Shown here: piece by piece, positions 1-8,829 of the stretch | How the letters are laid out: each line of letters begins with the position of its first letter | Position numbering within the stretch: position 1 is the stretch's first letter | Origin: Salsipaludibacter sp963812245 | GTDB taxonomy: Bacteria > Actinomycetota > Nitriliruptoria > Nitriliruptorales > Nitriliruptoraceae | Length of the DNA: 64,000 nt | Direction of reading: 5' to 3' | Assembly (NCBI GenBank): GCA_963812245.1 | Contig: CAWEUK010000002.1 | Coordinates: 992,001 to 1,056,000, forward strand | Notes under the pieces: generated by a model | The model's database searches: none | The model's input: the letters and a program-made list of their open reading frames with translations, nothing else | What the model was told of the DNA's origin: nothing | Made by a program: the position numbers and the translations under genes

Positions 1-213
1 GTCGGACCCGTTGGCAGCCTCGAGCGCCCGGGTCAGTTCGGCGACCTGCGCCGGCGACTCGACGTTCGCGAACCGAAACAGCGTCACGCCGGGCACCCCG
101 CCGGTGCCCAGGGTCGTCAGCACCTCGTCGGGCGCAGTGGTGCCGTCGAAGGCCAGCAGGAAGTGGCCGTCGGCTGCCAGCGCCACATCCGGTGGCGTTG
201 GTCCAGCACTCAT
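1..213 (-). CDS. GH3-type glycoside hydrolase, N-terminal fragment (cut by window edge)
   Basis: The first 71 codons of a gene that leaves the window at its left edge. The translation starts MSAGPTPPDVALAADGHF and contains GVPGVTLFRFANVESPAQ, which resembles the N-terminus of glycoside hydrolase family 3 enzymes (beta-glucosidase or beta-N-acetylhexosaminidase type). Its ATG overlaps the stop of the upstream permease gene in an ATGA, so it is the last visible gene of the sugar-uptake operon and probably cleaves the imported sugar or its precursor. No catalytic residues are inside the window, so substrate cannot be inferred. Confidence 0.6.
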   Translation of the reverse strand, partial: MSAGPTPPDVALAADGHFLLAFDGTTAPDEVLTTLGTGGVPGVTLFRFANVESPAQVAELTRALEAANGSD

Positions 214-1208
214 CCCTTGACCGATCCGGCCAGCAGGCCGCGGACGAAGTAGCGCTGCAAGCTCAGGAACACCAGCACGGGCACACCCATGGTGATGAAC
301 GCGCCGGCCGTCAGGAGGTGCCAGTCCTGGCCACGACTGCCGACCAGTTCGTTGAGCCGAGCGGTCAGCACGGCCACCTCGGAGTCAGTCCCCAGGAAGA
401 CCAGCGCAACCAGCAGGTCGTTCCACACCCACAGGAACTGGAAGATGGCGAAGGCGGCCAGCGCCGGCATCGACAGGGGCAACACCAGGCGGGTGAAGGC
501 GGTGAAGTGTGACGCGCCGTCGATGAAGGACGACTCCATCAGTTCCTTGGGCAGTTGCGAGATGTAGTTGTAGAGCAGGTAGATGGCCAGCGGCAGTCCG
601 AATGCTGCGTGGGCCAGCCAGGTGCCCAGGTAGGTGCCGGTCAGGCCCAGTCCGTTGTAGGCCTGCAGCAGCGGGACCAGCGTCATCTGCAGCGGGACCA
701 CGAGCAGGCCGACCACGATCGCGAACAGGATGCTGCGGCCCGGGAACTCGATCCAGGCGAACGCATAGGCCGCGAACGCTGCCAGGGTGATGGGCAGGAC
801 GGTGGCGGGGATCGTCACGATCAGGCTGTTGACGAAGGCGTCGAGCATGCCGGCCGATCCGAGCACGTCGCCGTAGTTCGCCAGGGTCCAGGTGGTCTCG
901 AACGGGTGCAGCAGGGTGGTCCACCAGCCCGAGGCACGGATGTCGTTGGGACTGCGGAACGAACTGATGAGCAGTCCGACGGTGGGCAGCGACCACAGGC
1001 CCGCGATCATCACGACCGCGACGCGGACCCAGGTGCGCGACCACCACGACATGCCCACCATCTTGCGTGGCCCGGTGTCCGCGCCCTTGCCAGACGTGCC
1101 CTTGCCGGACGTGCCCTTGACGCGCGTTTCCATGCCGTGCGTGGTCGTCGCGAACCCCGGGTCGCGGGGTCGAGGCGAGGTCGGTTCGTTGGCAGCCTGG
1201 ATGCTCAT
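210..1208 (-). CDS. Carbohydrate ABC transporter permease (MalG-type)
   Basis: Inner-membrane permease of a CUT1-type sugar ABC importer, 332 residues. About six hydrophobic helices follow a roughly 60-residue polar N-terminal extension carrying KGTSG repeats. The cytoplasmic EAA loop is visible as ESSFIDGASHF, the site that docks the ATPase. The start at 1208 was chosen because its ATG overlaps the upstream permease stop in an ATGA; the longer open frame upstream is a shadow of that gene. The downstream GH3 gene overlaps in the same way. No ATPase gene is in the operon; actinobacterial sugar importers commonly share an MsiK-type ATPase encoded elsewhere (family knowledge). Confidence 0.9.
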   Translation of the reverse strand: MSIQAANEPTSPRPRDPGFATTTHGMETRVKGTSGKGTSGKGADTGPRKMVGMSWWSRTWVRVAVVMIAGLWSLPTVGLLISSFRSPNDIRASGWWTTLLHPFETTWTLANYGDVLGSAGMLDAFVNSLIVTIPATVLPITLAAFAAYAFAWIEFPGRSILFAIVVGLLVVPLQMTLVPLLQAYNGLGLTGTYLGTWLAHAAFGLPLAIYLLYNYISQLPKELMESSFIDGASHFTAFTRLVLPLSMPALAAFAIFQFLWVWNDLLVALVFLGTDSEVAVLTARLNELVGSRGQDWHLLTAGAFITMGVPVLVFLSLQRYFVRGLLAGSVKG

Positions 1209-2392
1209 GCTCCCACTCCCTGGCGACGAAGGTTGCGGACGTTGATGATCATCACCGGGATGACGGCGACCAGCAGGACGACTGCCAGCGCCGATGCGAC
1301 CCCGCGATTTCGGAAGCGGATCAACTCCATGAACATCCGGTTCGCGATCACGTCGGTCTCGAAGCGACCGCCCGTGGTCACGAACACGATGTCGAACACC
1401 TTCAGGACGGCGATGAAGATCGTGGTGGCCACGGTCACGATGGAGCCACGAATGGATGGCACCACGATCTTGAAGAAGCTCTGCAGTTCGCTGGCACCGT
1501 CGATGCGGGCGGCCTCCAGGATGTCCTCGGGCACGCCCTTGATGGCAGCCGACAGGATCACCATGGCGAAGCCGGTCTGGATCCACACCATGATGATGAT
1601 CAACACGATGGTGTTGATGGGGGGTGTCTGGAAGAACGCGATCGGCTCCTGGCCGAATTCGGTCAACAGCCAGTTGGCCAGGCCGATCTGGGTCTCGCCG
1701 GCGGGGCGCCATTCGTACACGAAGCCCCAGATGACGGCCGCACCGACCATCGAGATCGCGATCGGCAGGAAGATGAAGGTCTTGGCAAGGGCTTCGCGCT
1801 TGACGCGGTCCACCAGGGCGGCGAACACCAGGCCGATCACGACTGATCCGGTCGTGCCGACCACCAGCCAGATGGCGTTGTTGCGCAGGGCCAGCAGCAT
1901 GTCGGGGTTGGTGAAGACCGTGGCGAAGTTGGCGAACGGACCCGCGTCACCGGTCTCGGTGAAGGCGATGATGACCGTGCGCACGGCCGGGTAGAGCAGG
2001 TAGAAGGCCAGCAGGGCGACGGCCGGCATGATGAACACCCATGGTCGCATCAGCCGTTCGAACGTCGGTCCGAGGCGATCGATGAGGTGGTTGACGGTGT
2101 AGAAGAGCGCCCAGACGGCACCGACACCGATGAGCAGGGCGATCGTCATCAACAGGATCTTGTCCGTGAGTGGCGTCAACCCGTACTCGACGACGTTGTC
2201 TGCCGACGACGAGGCACCCAGGGTCCGATAGGCGCCGGCCACCAGGTTGGTGATGCCGTTCTCGTCCGACAGCACTCGCAGCCCGCCCCAGATCACGGCA
2301 ACCGTGGCCAGGAACGTGCCCAGCGCCAGCAGCGCCGGCATTGTCGTGCCACCGCGGGGGTTGGGTTGGCGGTCGTGGCCGCTGGTGTCCAT
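1205..2392 (-). CDS. Carbohydrate ABC transporter permease (MalF-type)
   Basis: Partner permease of the sugar importer, 395 residues. It has an extra N-terminal membrane pair (ALLALGTFLATVAVIWGGL and LLMTIALLIGVGAVWALF) before the usual core helices, as in larger MalF-like subunits. The EAA loop reads EAARIDGASELQSFF. The start at 2392 is preceded by an AGGAG ribosome-binding site about eight bases upstream; the longer frame reaching 2497 lacks one. It overlaps the next permease by four bases (ATGA). It is separated from the binding-protein gene by 112 bases that hold two strong hairpins. Confidence 0.9.
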   Translation of the reverse strand: MDTSGHDRQPNPRGGTTMPALLALGTFLATVAVIWGGLRVLSDENGITNLVAGAYRTLGASSSADNVVEYGLTPLTDKILLMTIALLIGVGAVWALFYTVNHLIDRLGPTFERLMRPWVFIMPAVALLAFYLLYPAVRTVIIAFTETGDAGPFANFATVFTNPDMLLALRNNAIWLVVGTTGSVVIGLVFAALVDRVKREALAKTFIFLPIAISMVGAAVIWGFVYEWRPAGETQIGLANWLLTEFGQEPIAFFQTPPINTIVLIIIMVWIQTGFAMVILSAAIKGVPEDILEAARIDGASELQSFFKIVVPSIRGSIVTVATTIFIAVLKVFDIVFVTTGGRFETDVIANRMFMELIRFRNRGVASALAVVLLVAVIPVMIINVRNLRRQGVGA

Positions 2393-2431
2393 GGCGAATC
2401 TCCTGGAGCGTGGGCGTGGGGTTGGGTGGTG

Positions 2432-2499
2432 CCCGGCGACCGTCAGGGCAGACCGGTCGCCGGGGTCGTGGCGTGCCCCGGGATCAGGGCACGCCACGA
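2432..2499. promoter_or_regulatory. Twin intercistronic hairpins between binding-protein and permease genes
   Basis: Two perfect inverted repeats lie back to back: an 11-bp stem at 2432-2442/2454-2464 (CCCGGCGACCG with an 11-base loop) and a 13-bp stem at 2466-2478/2487-2499 (TCGTGGCGTGCCC with an 8-base loop). They sit just after the binding-protein stop (2505, minus strand) and before the permease ribosome-binding site. In binding-protein-dependent importers such hairpins commonly protect the upstream mRNA or attenuate transcription so the binding protein exceeds the permeases. No U-tract follows, so a partial terminator or stability element is more likely than a full stop. Confidence 0.7.
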
Positions 2500-2504
2500 G
2501 GGGG

Positions 2505-3920
2505 TCAGTTGGCGGGCCAGCTGTCCTCGATCTGCTGGAAGACCTCCTCGGTGTTGGTGCCGTCAGCGGCCACCCAGTCGATCATTCCGTTCCAGAAGGT
2601 GCCGCTGCCGACCTCTGCCGGCATGGTGTCCGACGCGTCGAAGCGGAACGTGTCGGCGCCGTTGAGGATCTCGGCCAACTCGTCGTTGGGGTAGGTGCTG
2701 TACCAGTCCAGCGGAACCGACTGGTTGGGGGAGACGAACCCACCGGCCTCGATCCAACCCTGGGCTGCCTCCGGCGTGGCGAGGTACTCCATGACGGCGC
2801 GGACCTCGGGGCGGTCGTCGAACATGACCATCTGGTCACCGGAGCCCAGGACGGGGTTGCCCAGCTCCTCGTCGATGCCGGGGAGGTAGAAGAACTTGCT
2901 GTCGACACCGGCCTCGGTGCCCTCGGGCCAGAACTCGGGGATCCATGCGGCCTGCTTGTGCATCCAGCAACCGGGACCGTCCTCGTTGAACATCGGGGTC
3001 TGGGTGTCACCGACGAAGGTCGACAGGATCGCGTCGCTGCCGCCGTAGACGGAGTCCTCGGTGAACCAGACGTCGCCGACGACGTCCGCAGCTGCGAGGA
3101 CCTCGGGGGCGTTGAAGGGAATCTCGTGGCTGACCCACTGGTCGTAGACGGCAGGGTCGGCGGTGCGCAGCAGTGCGTCCTCGACCCAGTCGGTGGCGAC
3201 CCAGCCGGTGGCGTCACCGTGCTCGATCGACACGCACCACGGGTTGCCGTTGCCGTCGGCGACGATCTGGTCGCTCAGCGCGGTCAGCTCGTCCCAGGTG
3301 GTCGGGACTTCGTAGCCGGCGTCCTCGAAGGCCTGGACCGGGTACCAGACGATCGACTTCAGGTCGCCCTTGTAGAAGACGCCGTAGACGTCGTCCTCGT
3401 AGGAGCCCAGCTCGACGAACGACTCGATGTAGTCGTTGGTGAGCTGGTCGGTGTTCATGAAGTCCGACAGGGCGACCAGCTGGCCCTCGGAGGCATACGT
3501 GCGCATGACACCGGGCTGGGCGATCTGCGCGATGTCGGGGGCGTTGCCACCGTCGACACGCGTGGCGAGCACGGTCTCGTAGTCGGTGATGCCCTCGTAG
3601 GTCACGTCGATGCCGGTGGCCTCGACGAAGGGCTGCAGGGCAGCCTGGAAGTTCTCGGATTCGGCGTCGACCCACTGGCCGAGCAGCTCGACCTCGGTGC
3701 CGGAGTACTCACCGGCCTGGGCGGCAGCGAGGTGCTCGTAGGCGCCGTCAGCGGCCTCGGTCGCGCCATCGGTGGCCGCTTCCGTGGTCGCTTCGGTGGC
3801 GGCGGCCTCGGTGGCCTCGGCCTCCGTGGCGGCGGTGTCGCCGTCGTCGGCGGAGTTGGCACACGCCCCGGCGCCGATGGCCAGGACGGCGAACAACGCC
3901 GTCAGTTTGCGTCGCGTCAT
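2505..3920 (-). CDS. Sugar ABC transporter substrate-binding lipoprotein
   Basis: Extracellular sugar-binding lipoprotein, 471 residues. The start at 3920 (MTRRKLTALFAVLAIGAGAC) gives a short signal peptide ending in a lipobox-like AGAC with Cys20, and an AAGGAG ribosome-binding site precedes it. A Thr/Glu/Ala-rich linker (ATEA repeats, about residues 29-60) tethers the mature domain. The mature domain resembles the family 1 extracellular solute-binding fold (CUT1 partner). The ATG overlaps the stop of the ROK kinase gene (ATGA), so kinase, binding protein and permeases are one transcript. The ligand cannot be read from sequence. Confidence 0.9.
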   Translation of the reverse strand: MTRRKLTALFAVLAIGAGACANSADDGDTAATEAEATEAAATEATTEAATDGATEAADGAYEHLAAAQAGEYSGTEVELLGQWVDAESENFQAALQPFVEATGIDVTYEGITDYETVLATRVDGGNAPDIAQIAQPGVMRTYASEGQLVALSDFMNTDQLTNDYIESFVELGSYEDDVYGVFYKGDLKSIVWYPVQAFEDAGYEVPTTWDELTALSDQIVADGNGNPWCVSIEHGDATGWVATDWVEDALLRTADPAVYDQWVSHEIPFNAPEVLAAADVVGDVWFTEDSVYGGSDAILSTFVGDTQTPMFNEDGPGCWMHKQAAWIPEFWPEGTEAGVDSKFFYLPGIDEELGNPVLGSGDQMVMFDDRPEVRAVMEYLATPEAAQGWIEAGGFVSPNQSVPLDWYSTYPNDELAEILNGADTFRFDASDTMPAEVGSGTFWNGMIDWVAADGTNTEEVFQQIEDSWPAN

Positions 3921-4852
3921 TGCAGTTCTCCTTGGGAGAGCCCGGGTGATGCCGGGGGTGTCATCTGGATCACCGGCGATGGCTGCTGCCGGCCAAGCAG
4001 TGCTGCGCCCACGAGTCCGGGTTCGGACCCGTGGGGAAGCGTCACGATGCGATCGGGCGTCAGCAGGTTCGTCGCGAAGGACGAATTGGCTGACTGCTCG
4101 GCCACCGCGGCGCGGATGGCGGGGGCGGCGTGGCGGGCCACGCCGCCCCCGAGAACGAACAGTTGGGGATCGTGGTTGGCCGCGACCTGGCGCAGGGCGG
4201 CAGCGACCGTTGCCGCCACGACGGCGGCGTCGGCGGGGCTGGACGAGGGCGTGGCGAAGAGTCGGCGGGCGCGGTCGCCCAGGCGCCGCTGCAACGCACC
4301 GCCGCCGACCAGGGCGTCGAGGCATCCGAGCCCGCCGCAGGTGCACGGGGTGGTGTCGTTGCCGAACGGCGCGTGGCCGATCTCGCCGGCGAGTCCGTTG
4401 TGGCCACGATGGAGCCGGCCGTCGACGACGATGCCGGCCGACACGCCGGTGCCGAGGTTGAGGAGGACGAGGTCGCGGAGCCCGGGGTGGTCAGCCTGCA
4501 GCAGGTGGAGCGCACCCAGCGCGGCCGCCCGGGCGTCGTTCTCGATCACGACCGGGACCCCCAGGCGGGCGGCGACGTCCGGACCCAGCGGATGGGGACG
4601 GTCGTCGATGCCGAGGTGGACGGCGTTGCGAACCGTGCCGGTGGCGGGGTCGACCGTCCCCGGCACGCCGATGCCGACGACGTCGGGGCGCCGGCCATCG
4701 GCCAGGAGTGGCGCGACGACCAGGGCGATCCGCGCCGCCAGATCGGGACCTCCCACGGTCGAGGTCGGCGCCTGGACCCGTTCGGAGGCAGGGGCGTCGA
4801 GCCATGCGGCCCGCACGTTGGTCCCGCCCACGTCGACGCCGATGCTCGTCAT
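3917..4852 (-). CDS. ROK-family sugar kinase
   Basis: Cytoplasmic ROK-family kinase, 311 residues, expected to phosphorylate the imported sugar with ATP. The N-terminus GVDVGGTNVRAAW is the phosphate-binding loop; IENDARAAALG and NLGTGVSAGIVVDG match the family core; the catalytic ExGH motif appears as EIGH, and a ROK zinc motif C-x-C-G-x2-G-C is present (CTCGGLGCL). The start at 4852 overlaps the upstream regulator stop as ATGA, so the longer open frame upstream is not used. Glucose or an N-acetyl amino sugar are the usual substrates of such kinases; the GH3 neighbour would suit the latter but does not prove it. Confidence 0.9.
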   Translation of the reverse strand: MTSIGVDVGGTNVRAAWLDAPASERVQAPTSTVGGPDLAARIALVVAPLLADGRRPDVVGIGVPGTVDPATGTVRNAVHLGIDDRPHPLGPDVAARLGVPVVIENDARAAALGALHLLQADHPGLRDLVLLNLGTGVSAGIVVDGRLHRGHNGLAGEIGHAPFGNDTTPCTCGGLGCLDALVGGGALQRRLGDRARRLFATPSSSPADAAVVAATVAAALRQVAANHDPQLFVLGGGVARHAAPAIRAAVAEQSANSSFATNLLTPDRIVTLPHGSEPGLVGAALLGRQQPSPVIQMTPPASPGLSQGELQ

Positions 4853-5958
4853 CGCAGCACCACCCCGAGCACGTCGCCCATCAGGGCGGCGGCTGCTCCG
4901 GCCAGGACCGGCTCGGTGATCGTCGAGGGGCTGACCACCAGGGCGTCGCGGCGAGCGGGATGGATGCGACTGCGGATCTCGTCGCCGACGGCAGTGACCC
5001 AGGCGTCGTGGTCTGCGAGTGCGCCGGCCAGGACGATGCGGTCGACGTCGATGGCGGACACCACGACGGCGAGCGTGGCGCCCAGCCGGCGACCGGCGCG
5101 TGCGAGGTCGATCGGGTCGAAGTCGTCGTCGCGCCGTGCCACCGCTGGCACGGCGGCCACGGTTTCGAGGCACCCGGTCAGCCCACAGCGGCAGGCCGAG
5201 CCGTCGGGATCGACGACGACGTGGCCGATCTCGCCGAACGACTGGTGCTGGCCGGTGTGCAGGCTGCCATCGATGACCATGCCGGCCCCGATGCCGGTGC
5301 CGACGGCGACCAGCAGCAGCGTGTCGGGCTGGTCAGGTTCCGCCTGCAGTTGCGCCAGCGCGGCCACGTGGGCGTCGTTGCCCACGACGACGGGCAGGTC
5401 GAAGTGGTCACCGAGCAGTTGGCCCAACGGCAGGTCGTGCCAGTCGAGGTGGGCGGCCTCGCTGATCGTGCCGTGGTGGTCGATCATGCCCGGCGTGCCG
5501 ACGCCGATTCCCATGATCGGACCGGAGGCCTGCGCCAGGCAGGTGTCGATGAGGTCGATGGCGGACTCGACCGCAGCCGGCCCGACCGCGGGGTGCGCAG
5601 CCGTCGCGAGATGGCTGACGCTGCCGTCCAGGTTGACCACCGCCCCACGTGCCGGCTGCTGGCTCAGGTCCAGCGCCACGATCTGGCGGCCGGTGGCGTT
5701 GATGCCCAGCAGGGTGGGTGGCTTGCCGGTCGACGTCGGCTCGCCCTGGCCCAGTTCCACCACCAGGCCTTCGTCGATCAGGTCGGCGACCAGCGTGGAG
5801 ACGGTCGGGCGGGTGAGCCCGGTCAGTCGGGCGACCTCGGCGCGACTCGTGGCCCCCTGGGTGGCGATGGTCTGCAGCGCCGTGAGCAGGTTCCAGCGGC
5901 GACTGTCGGCACGCGACGTCTTGCGCGGCTGGCGTGCCGTGGGGGTCCGCGACTGCAT
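4849..5958 (-). CDS. ROK-family transcriptional regulator (winged HTH plus ROK domain)
   Basis: Probable repressor of the sugar operon, 369 residues. The N-terminal 80 residues form a MarR-like winged helix (SRAEVARLTGLTRPTVSTLV as recognition region). A ROK domain follows with the zinc motif CRCGLTGCLE and the EIGH element. The loop GVGTPGMIDHHG and GTGIGAGMVIDG are typical. A GGAGG ribosome-binding site lies upstream of the ATG. It is the first gene of the operon, and the palindrome at 5991-6015 lies 33 bases before its start, which suggests autoregulation. The ROK fold probably senses the transported sugar. Confidence 0.9.
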   Translation of the reverse strand: MQSRTPTARQPRKTSRADSRRWNLLTALQTIATQGATSRAEVARLTGLTRPTVSTLVADLIDEGLVVELGQGEPTSTGKPPTLLGINATGRQIVALDLSQQPARGAVVNLDGSVSHLATAAHPAVGPAAVESAIDLIDTCLAQASGPIMGIGVGTPGMIDHHGTISEAAHLDWHDLPLGQLLGDHFDLPVVVGNDAHVAALAQLQAEPDQPDTLLLVAVGTGIGAGMVIDGSLHTGQHQSFGEIGHVVVDPDGSACRCGLTGCLETVAAVPAVARRDDDFDPIDLARAGRRLGATLAVVVSAIDVDRIVLAGALADHDAWVTAVGDEIRSRIHPARRDALVVSPSTITEPVLAGAAAALMGDVLGVVLR

Positions 5959-5990
5959 CGCGCCTCCGAGGGGGCTGGGCGGGTGGAAGG

Positions 5991-6015
5991 TTTAGTAGTT
6001 CAGTGAACTTACAAA
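5991..6015. promoter_or_regulatory. Operator-like palindrome upstream of the ROK regulator
   Basis: TTTAGTAGTTCA (5991-6002), a central G, then TGAACTTACAAA (6004-6015). The inner six bases of each arm match perfectly and nine of twelve positions match overall. It is an A+T-rich spot in very G+C-rich DNA, located between the divergent SLC13 transporter and the ROK operon. ROK repressors usually bind A+T-rich inverted repeats of this kind, so this is the best candidate operator for the gene at 4849-5958. Confidence 0.65.
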
Positions 6016-6099
6016 CTAGGAACACGCTCCTGCAACCAGGGCAGGCCTTATCCGGCCGAGATGGGCGGTCAGCGCGCGTCCGGGTGGGGCGGCGCGACC

Positions 6100-7860
6100 T
6101 CAGACGGGCCAGGCCACGGGGACCACCAGGGCCACCACCACGATGACCAGGATGGTGAGCGGGGCGCCGAGTCGGGGATAGTCCGAGAAGCGGTAGCCAC
6201 CGGGGCCGTAGACCATCGTGTTGGTCTGGTAGCCGATCGGGGTCAGGAAGTCGACGCTCGCGCCGATCGCGATCGCGACGATGAATCCACGGGGGTCGAG
6301 GCCCAGGGTCGATGCCGTCGACAACGCGATCGGGAACATGAGCAGCGCCGCGGCATTGTTGGTGACCATGCCGGTCAGTGCGATGGTGGCGATGAGCAGT
6401 CCCACCAGGACGCCGCGAGGGCCCAGGGCCGACAGCGGGCCCACGATGGCATTGGCCATGACGTCGGCAAGCCCGGAGGTGGTGACCGCGGCCGCCAGCC
6501 CGAAGGCGGAGGCGATGAGGACGACGATGTCCAGGTCGATCGCGTCGCGCGCCTCGGTCGGGGTCAGGATCCCGGTGACGACCAGGGCGGTGGCACCCAG
6601 CAGGCTGGCCTGCAGGATCGGCATCAGGCCGGTCGAGGCCGCCACCACGATGGCCAGCGTGATCCCGGAGACCACGATCGCCTGCCGCGACGTGGTCGGG
6701 GGGGTGTAGCCAAGGTCCTGGATCACCAGGAAGTCGCTGCGGTCCCGCCACCGCTTGCCGAATCCCTCGTCGGCGAGCACCAGCAAGGTGTCGCCGACGT
6801 GCAACTGCACGGTCCCCAGCTTTCCCTCCATCATGTGCCCCGAGCGGTGGATGCCCATCACGACCCCCAGGTAGGTCCCGCGAAAGGCGGCCTGGGCCAG
6901 GGTGCGACCCAGCAGCGGCGAGTCCTGCCCGATCACGGCCTCGAAGTAGCGACCGTCACTGGGGTCCATGTCGCCCAGGTGGTCTCGCGCGGTGCTGGTG
7001 AGTCCGCGGATGCGTGGCAGGGCGTCCACGTCCTCGACCCCGCCGACGAAGCGCAGGAGGTCACCCGTGCGCAGGATCGTGTCCGGCCCGATCGGCGCCA
7101 CGAGTTCGCCGTCGCGCACCAGGGAGGTGACGAACACGGTCGACATGTGCCGCAGGTCCGCGTCCAGGACGGCCAGCCCGTCCAGTTCCTCCCCGACCCG
7201 CATGTCGGTCATGAACCGGCGAGTGTCGGCGCTGACCTGGTCGCGGGCGGTGCGACGGTCGGGCAGGACGATCGGTGCCAGGACCACCAGCAGGACGAAG
7301 GCGCCGATCGTGATGGGCAGACCGACCGTCGCGAGTTCGAAGAAGCCCAGTGGCGCCAGCCCAGCCTCGCCCATCAGCCCGGACACGACGATGTTGGTCG
7401 ACGTGCCGATCACGGTCAGGGTGCCGCCAAGCAACGCGGCGAAGGACATCGGCATCAGGAACTTGCTGGGGGCCAGGTCGTTGTCCTCGCACCACGACCG
7501 GACCGTGGGCAGCAGCATGGCCACGATCGGCGTGTTGTTGAGGAAGGCCGAGGAGGCAGTCACCGGCGCCAGCAGTCGCACCAGGGCGACCCGGATGGGT
7601 CGGCCGGCCCCCAGCAGGCCATGCACCACCGGGACCAGTGCTCCGGTCTTCTGGACCCCCCGAGCGAGGATGTACAGCGCGGCCACCGTGACCGGCGCGG
7701 GATTGGAGAAGCCCGACAGCGCCTGCGCGGGGGTCACCACGCCCGTCACCAGCACGGCCACCATCCCTGCGACCATGGTCACGGCCGGGGAGGTGACCTC
7801 GCGAATGAGTAGGATGAGCACGCCCACGACGACGGCTGCGACGAACCACGTCTGCCACAT
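6100..7860 (-). CDS. SLC13/DASS-family anion transporter with two TrkA-C (RCK_C) domains
   Basis: Integral membrane transporter, 586 residues, probably sulfate:sodium symport. An N-terminal block of helices (to about residue 200) includes the family signature SSAFLNNTPIVAMLLP. Two central cytoplasmic RCK_C-like domains follow (about residues 215-295 and 305-390), and a second helix block includes GMVTNNAAALLMFPIA. This helix-RCK-helix layout is that of SAC1-like sulfate transporters. It is divergent from cysDNC with only 57 bases between starts, so the two probably share control. A GGGAG ribosome-binding site precedes the ATG. Other divalent anions remain possible. Confidence 0.85.
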   Translation of the reverse strand: MWQTWFVAAVVVGVLILLIREVTSPAVTMVAGMVAVLVTGVVTPAQALSGFSNPAPVTVAALYILARGVQKTGALVPVVHGLLGAGRPIRVALVRLLAPVTASSAFLNNTPIVAMLLPTVRSWCEDNDLAPSKFLMPMSFAALLGGTLTVIGTSTNIVVSGLMGEAGLAPLGFFELATVGLPITIGAFVLLVVLAPIVLPDRRTARDQVSADTRRFMTDMRVGEELDGLAVLDADLRHMSTVFVTSLVRDGELVAPIGPDTILRTGDLLRFVGGVEDVDALPRIRGLTSTARDHLGDMDPSDGRYFEAVIGQDSPLLGRTLAQAAFRGTYLGVVMGIHRSGHMMEGKLGTVQLHVGDTLLVLADEGFGKRWRDRSDFLVIQDLGYTPPTTSRQAIVVSGITLAIVVAASTGLMPILQASLLGATALVVTGILTPTEARDAIDLDIVVLIASAFGLAAAVTTSGLADVMANAIVGPLSALGPRGVLVGLLIATIALTGMVTNNAAALLMFPIALSTASTLGLDPRGFIVAIAIGASVDFLTPIGYQTNTMVYGPGGYRFSDYPRLGAPLTILVIVVVALVVPVAWPV

Positions 7861-7917
7861 CAGTCGTCAGCTCCCATGCGGCCACCAGCGACCCAATCGA
7901 CTCTCCAGGCATGTCCC

Positions 7918-8829
7918 ATGACGCCCACGTACAAACTGTCGCAGATCGAGGCCCTCGAGGCCGAGTCGATCCACATCATGCGCGAAGCCGTCGCCGAGGG
8001 CGAGCGACCTGTGCTGCTGTTCTCCGGTGGCAAGGACTCGGCGGTCGTGTTGCACCTGGCCATCAAGGCCTTCCATCCCGCACGACTGCCCTTTCCGGTG
8101 ATGCACATCGACACCGGTCACAACTTCCCTGAGGTGATCGACTTCCGCGATCGCCAGGTGCAACGTTACGGGGCCGAACTGATCGTCGTGTCCGTCCAGG
8201 ACGCCATCGACCAGGGACGTGTCGTCGAGGAGCGCGGACGAAACGCCTCCCGCAACCGACTGCAGATCGAGCCGCTCGTGGCCGCGATCGAGGACCACCA
8301 GTTCGACACCGTGTTCGGTGGTGCCCGTCGTGACGAGGAGAAGGCGCGTGCCAAGGAACGGGTGTTCTCGTTCCGCGACGAGTTCAGCCAGTGGGACCCC
8401 AAGGCCCAGCGACCCGAGTTGTGGGACCTGTACAACCCCCGGATCCGTCGCGGCGAGCACGTCCGGGTGTTCCCGATCTCCAACTGGACCGAGGCCGACA
8501 TCTGGGGCTACATCGGCTCGCAGGAGATCGAACTGCCCTCCATCTACTACGCCCACAAGCGTCGGGTGTTCGTCCGCGACGGGATGCTGATGGCCGAGTC
8601 CGACCACATCCAGATGACGGGTGACGAGGTCATCGAGGAACGCACCGTCCGGTTCCGCACCGTGGGCGACATGCCGGTGACCGGTGCCTTCGAATCAACT
8701 GCGACCACGGTGCCAGAGATCATCGACGAGGTCAGCGCGACCCGCATCACCGAGCGCGGTGCCAGCCGGGCCGACGACCGCATGGCCGAAGCCGCCATGG
8801 AAGACCGCAAGCGCGAGGGATACTTCTGA
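7918..8829 (+). CDS. cysD: Sulfate adenylyltransferase subunit 2
   Basis: Small subunit of ATP sulfurylase, 303 residues, close to the usual 302. It activates sulfate with ATP to adenosine 5'-phosphosulfate (APS). The PP-loop LLFSGGKDSAVVLHLA binds ATP; FGGARRDEEKARAKER and DLYNPRIRRGEHVRVFP are conserved family stretches. I chose the ATG at 7918 because family alignment begins near TYKLSQIEALEAES; an in-frame ATG at 7876 would add 14 unlikely residues. Its stop overlaps the cysN start by one base (TGATG), implying translational coupling. Confidence 0.95.
   Translation: MTPTYKLSQIEALEAESIHIMREAVAEGERPVLLFSGGKDSAVVLHLAIKAFHPARLPFPVMHIDTGHNFPEVIDFRDRQVQRYGAELIVVSVQDAIDQGRVVEERGRNASRNRLQIEPLVAAIEDHQFDTVFGGARRDEEKARAKERVFSFRDEFSQWDPKAQRPELWDLYNPRIRRGEHVRVFPISNWTEADIWGYIGSQEIELPSIYYAHKRRVFVRDGMLMAESDHIQMTGDEVIEERTVRFRTVGDMPVTGAFESTATTVPEIIDEVSATRITERGASRADDRMAEAAMEDRKREGYF

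Noticed and set aside
2247..4919. 890-codon plus-strand open frame opposite the sugar operon
   Set aside because: It is the antisense of the binding-protein and kinase genes; high G+C produces long antisense frames. It has no motifs or ribosome-binding site.
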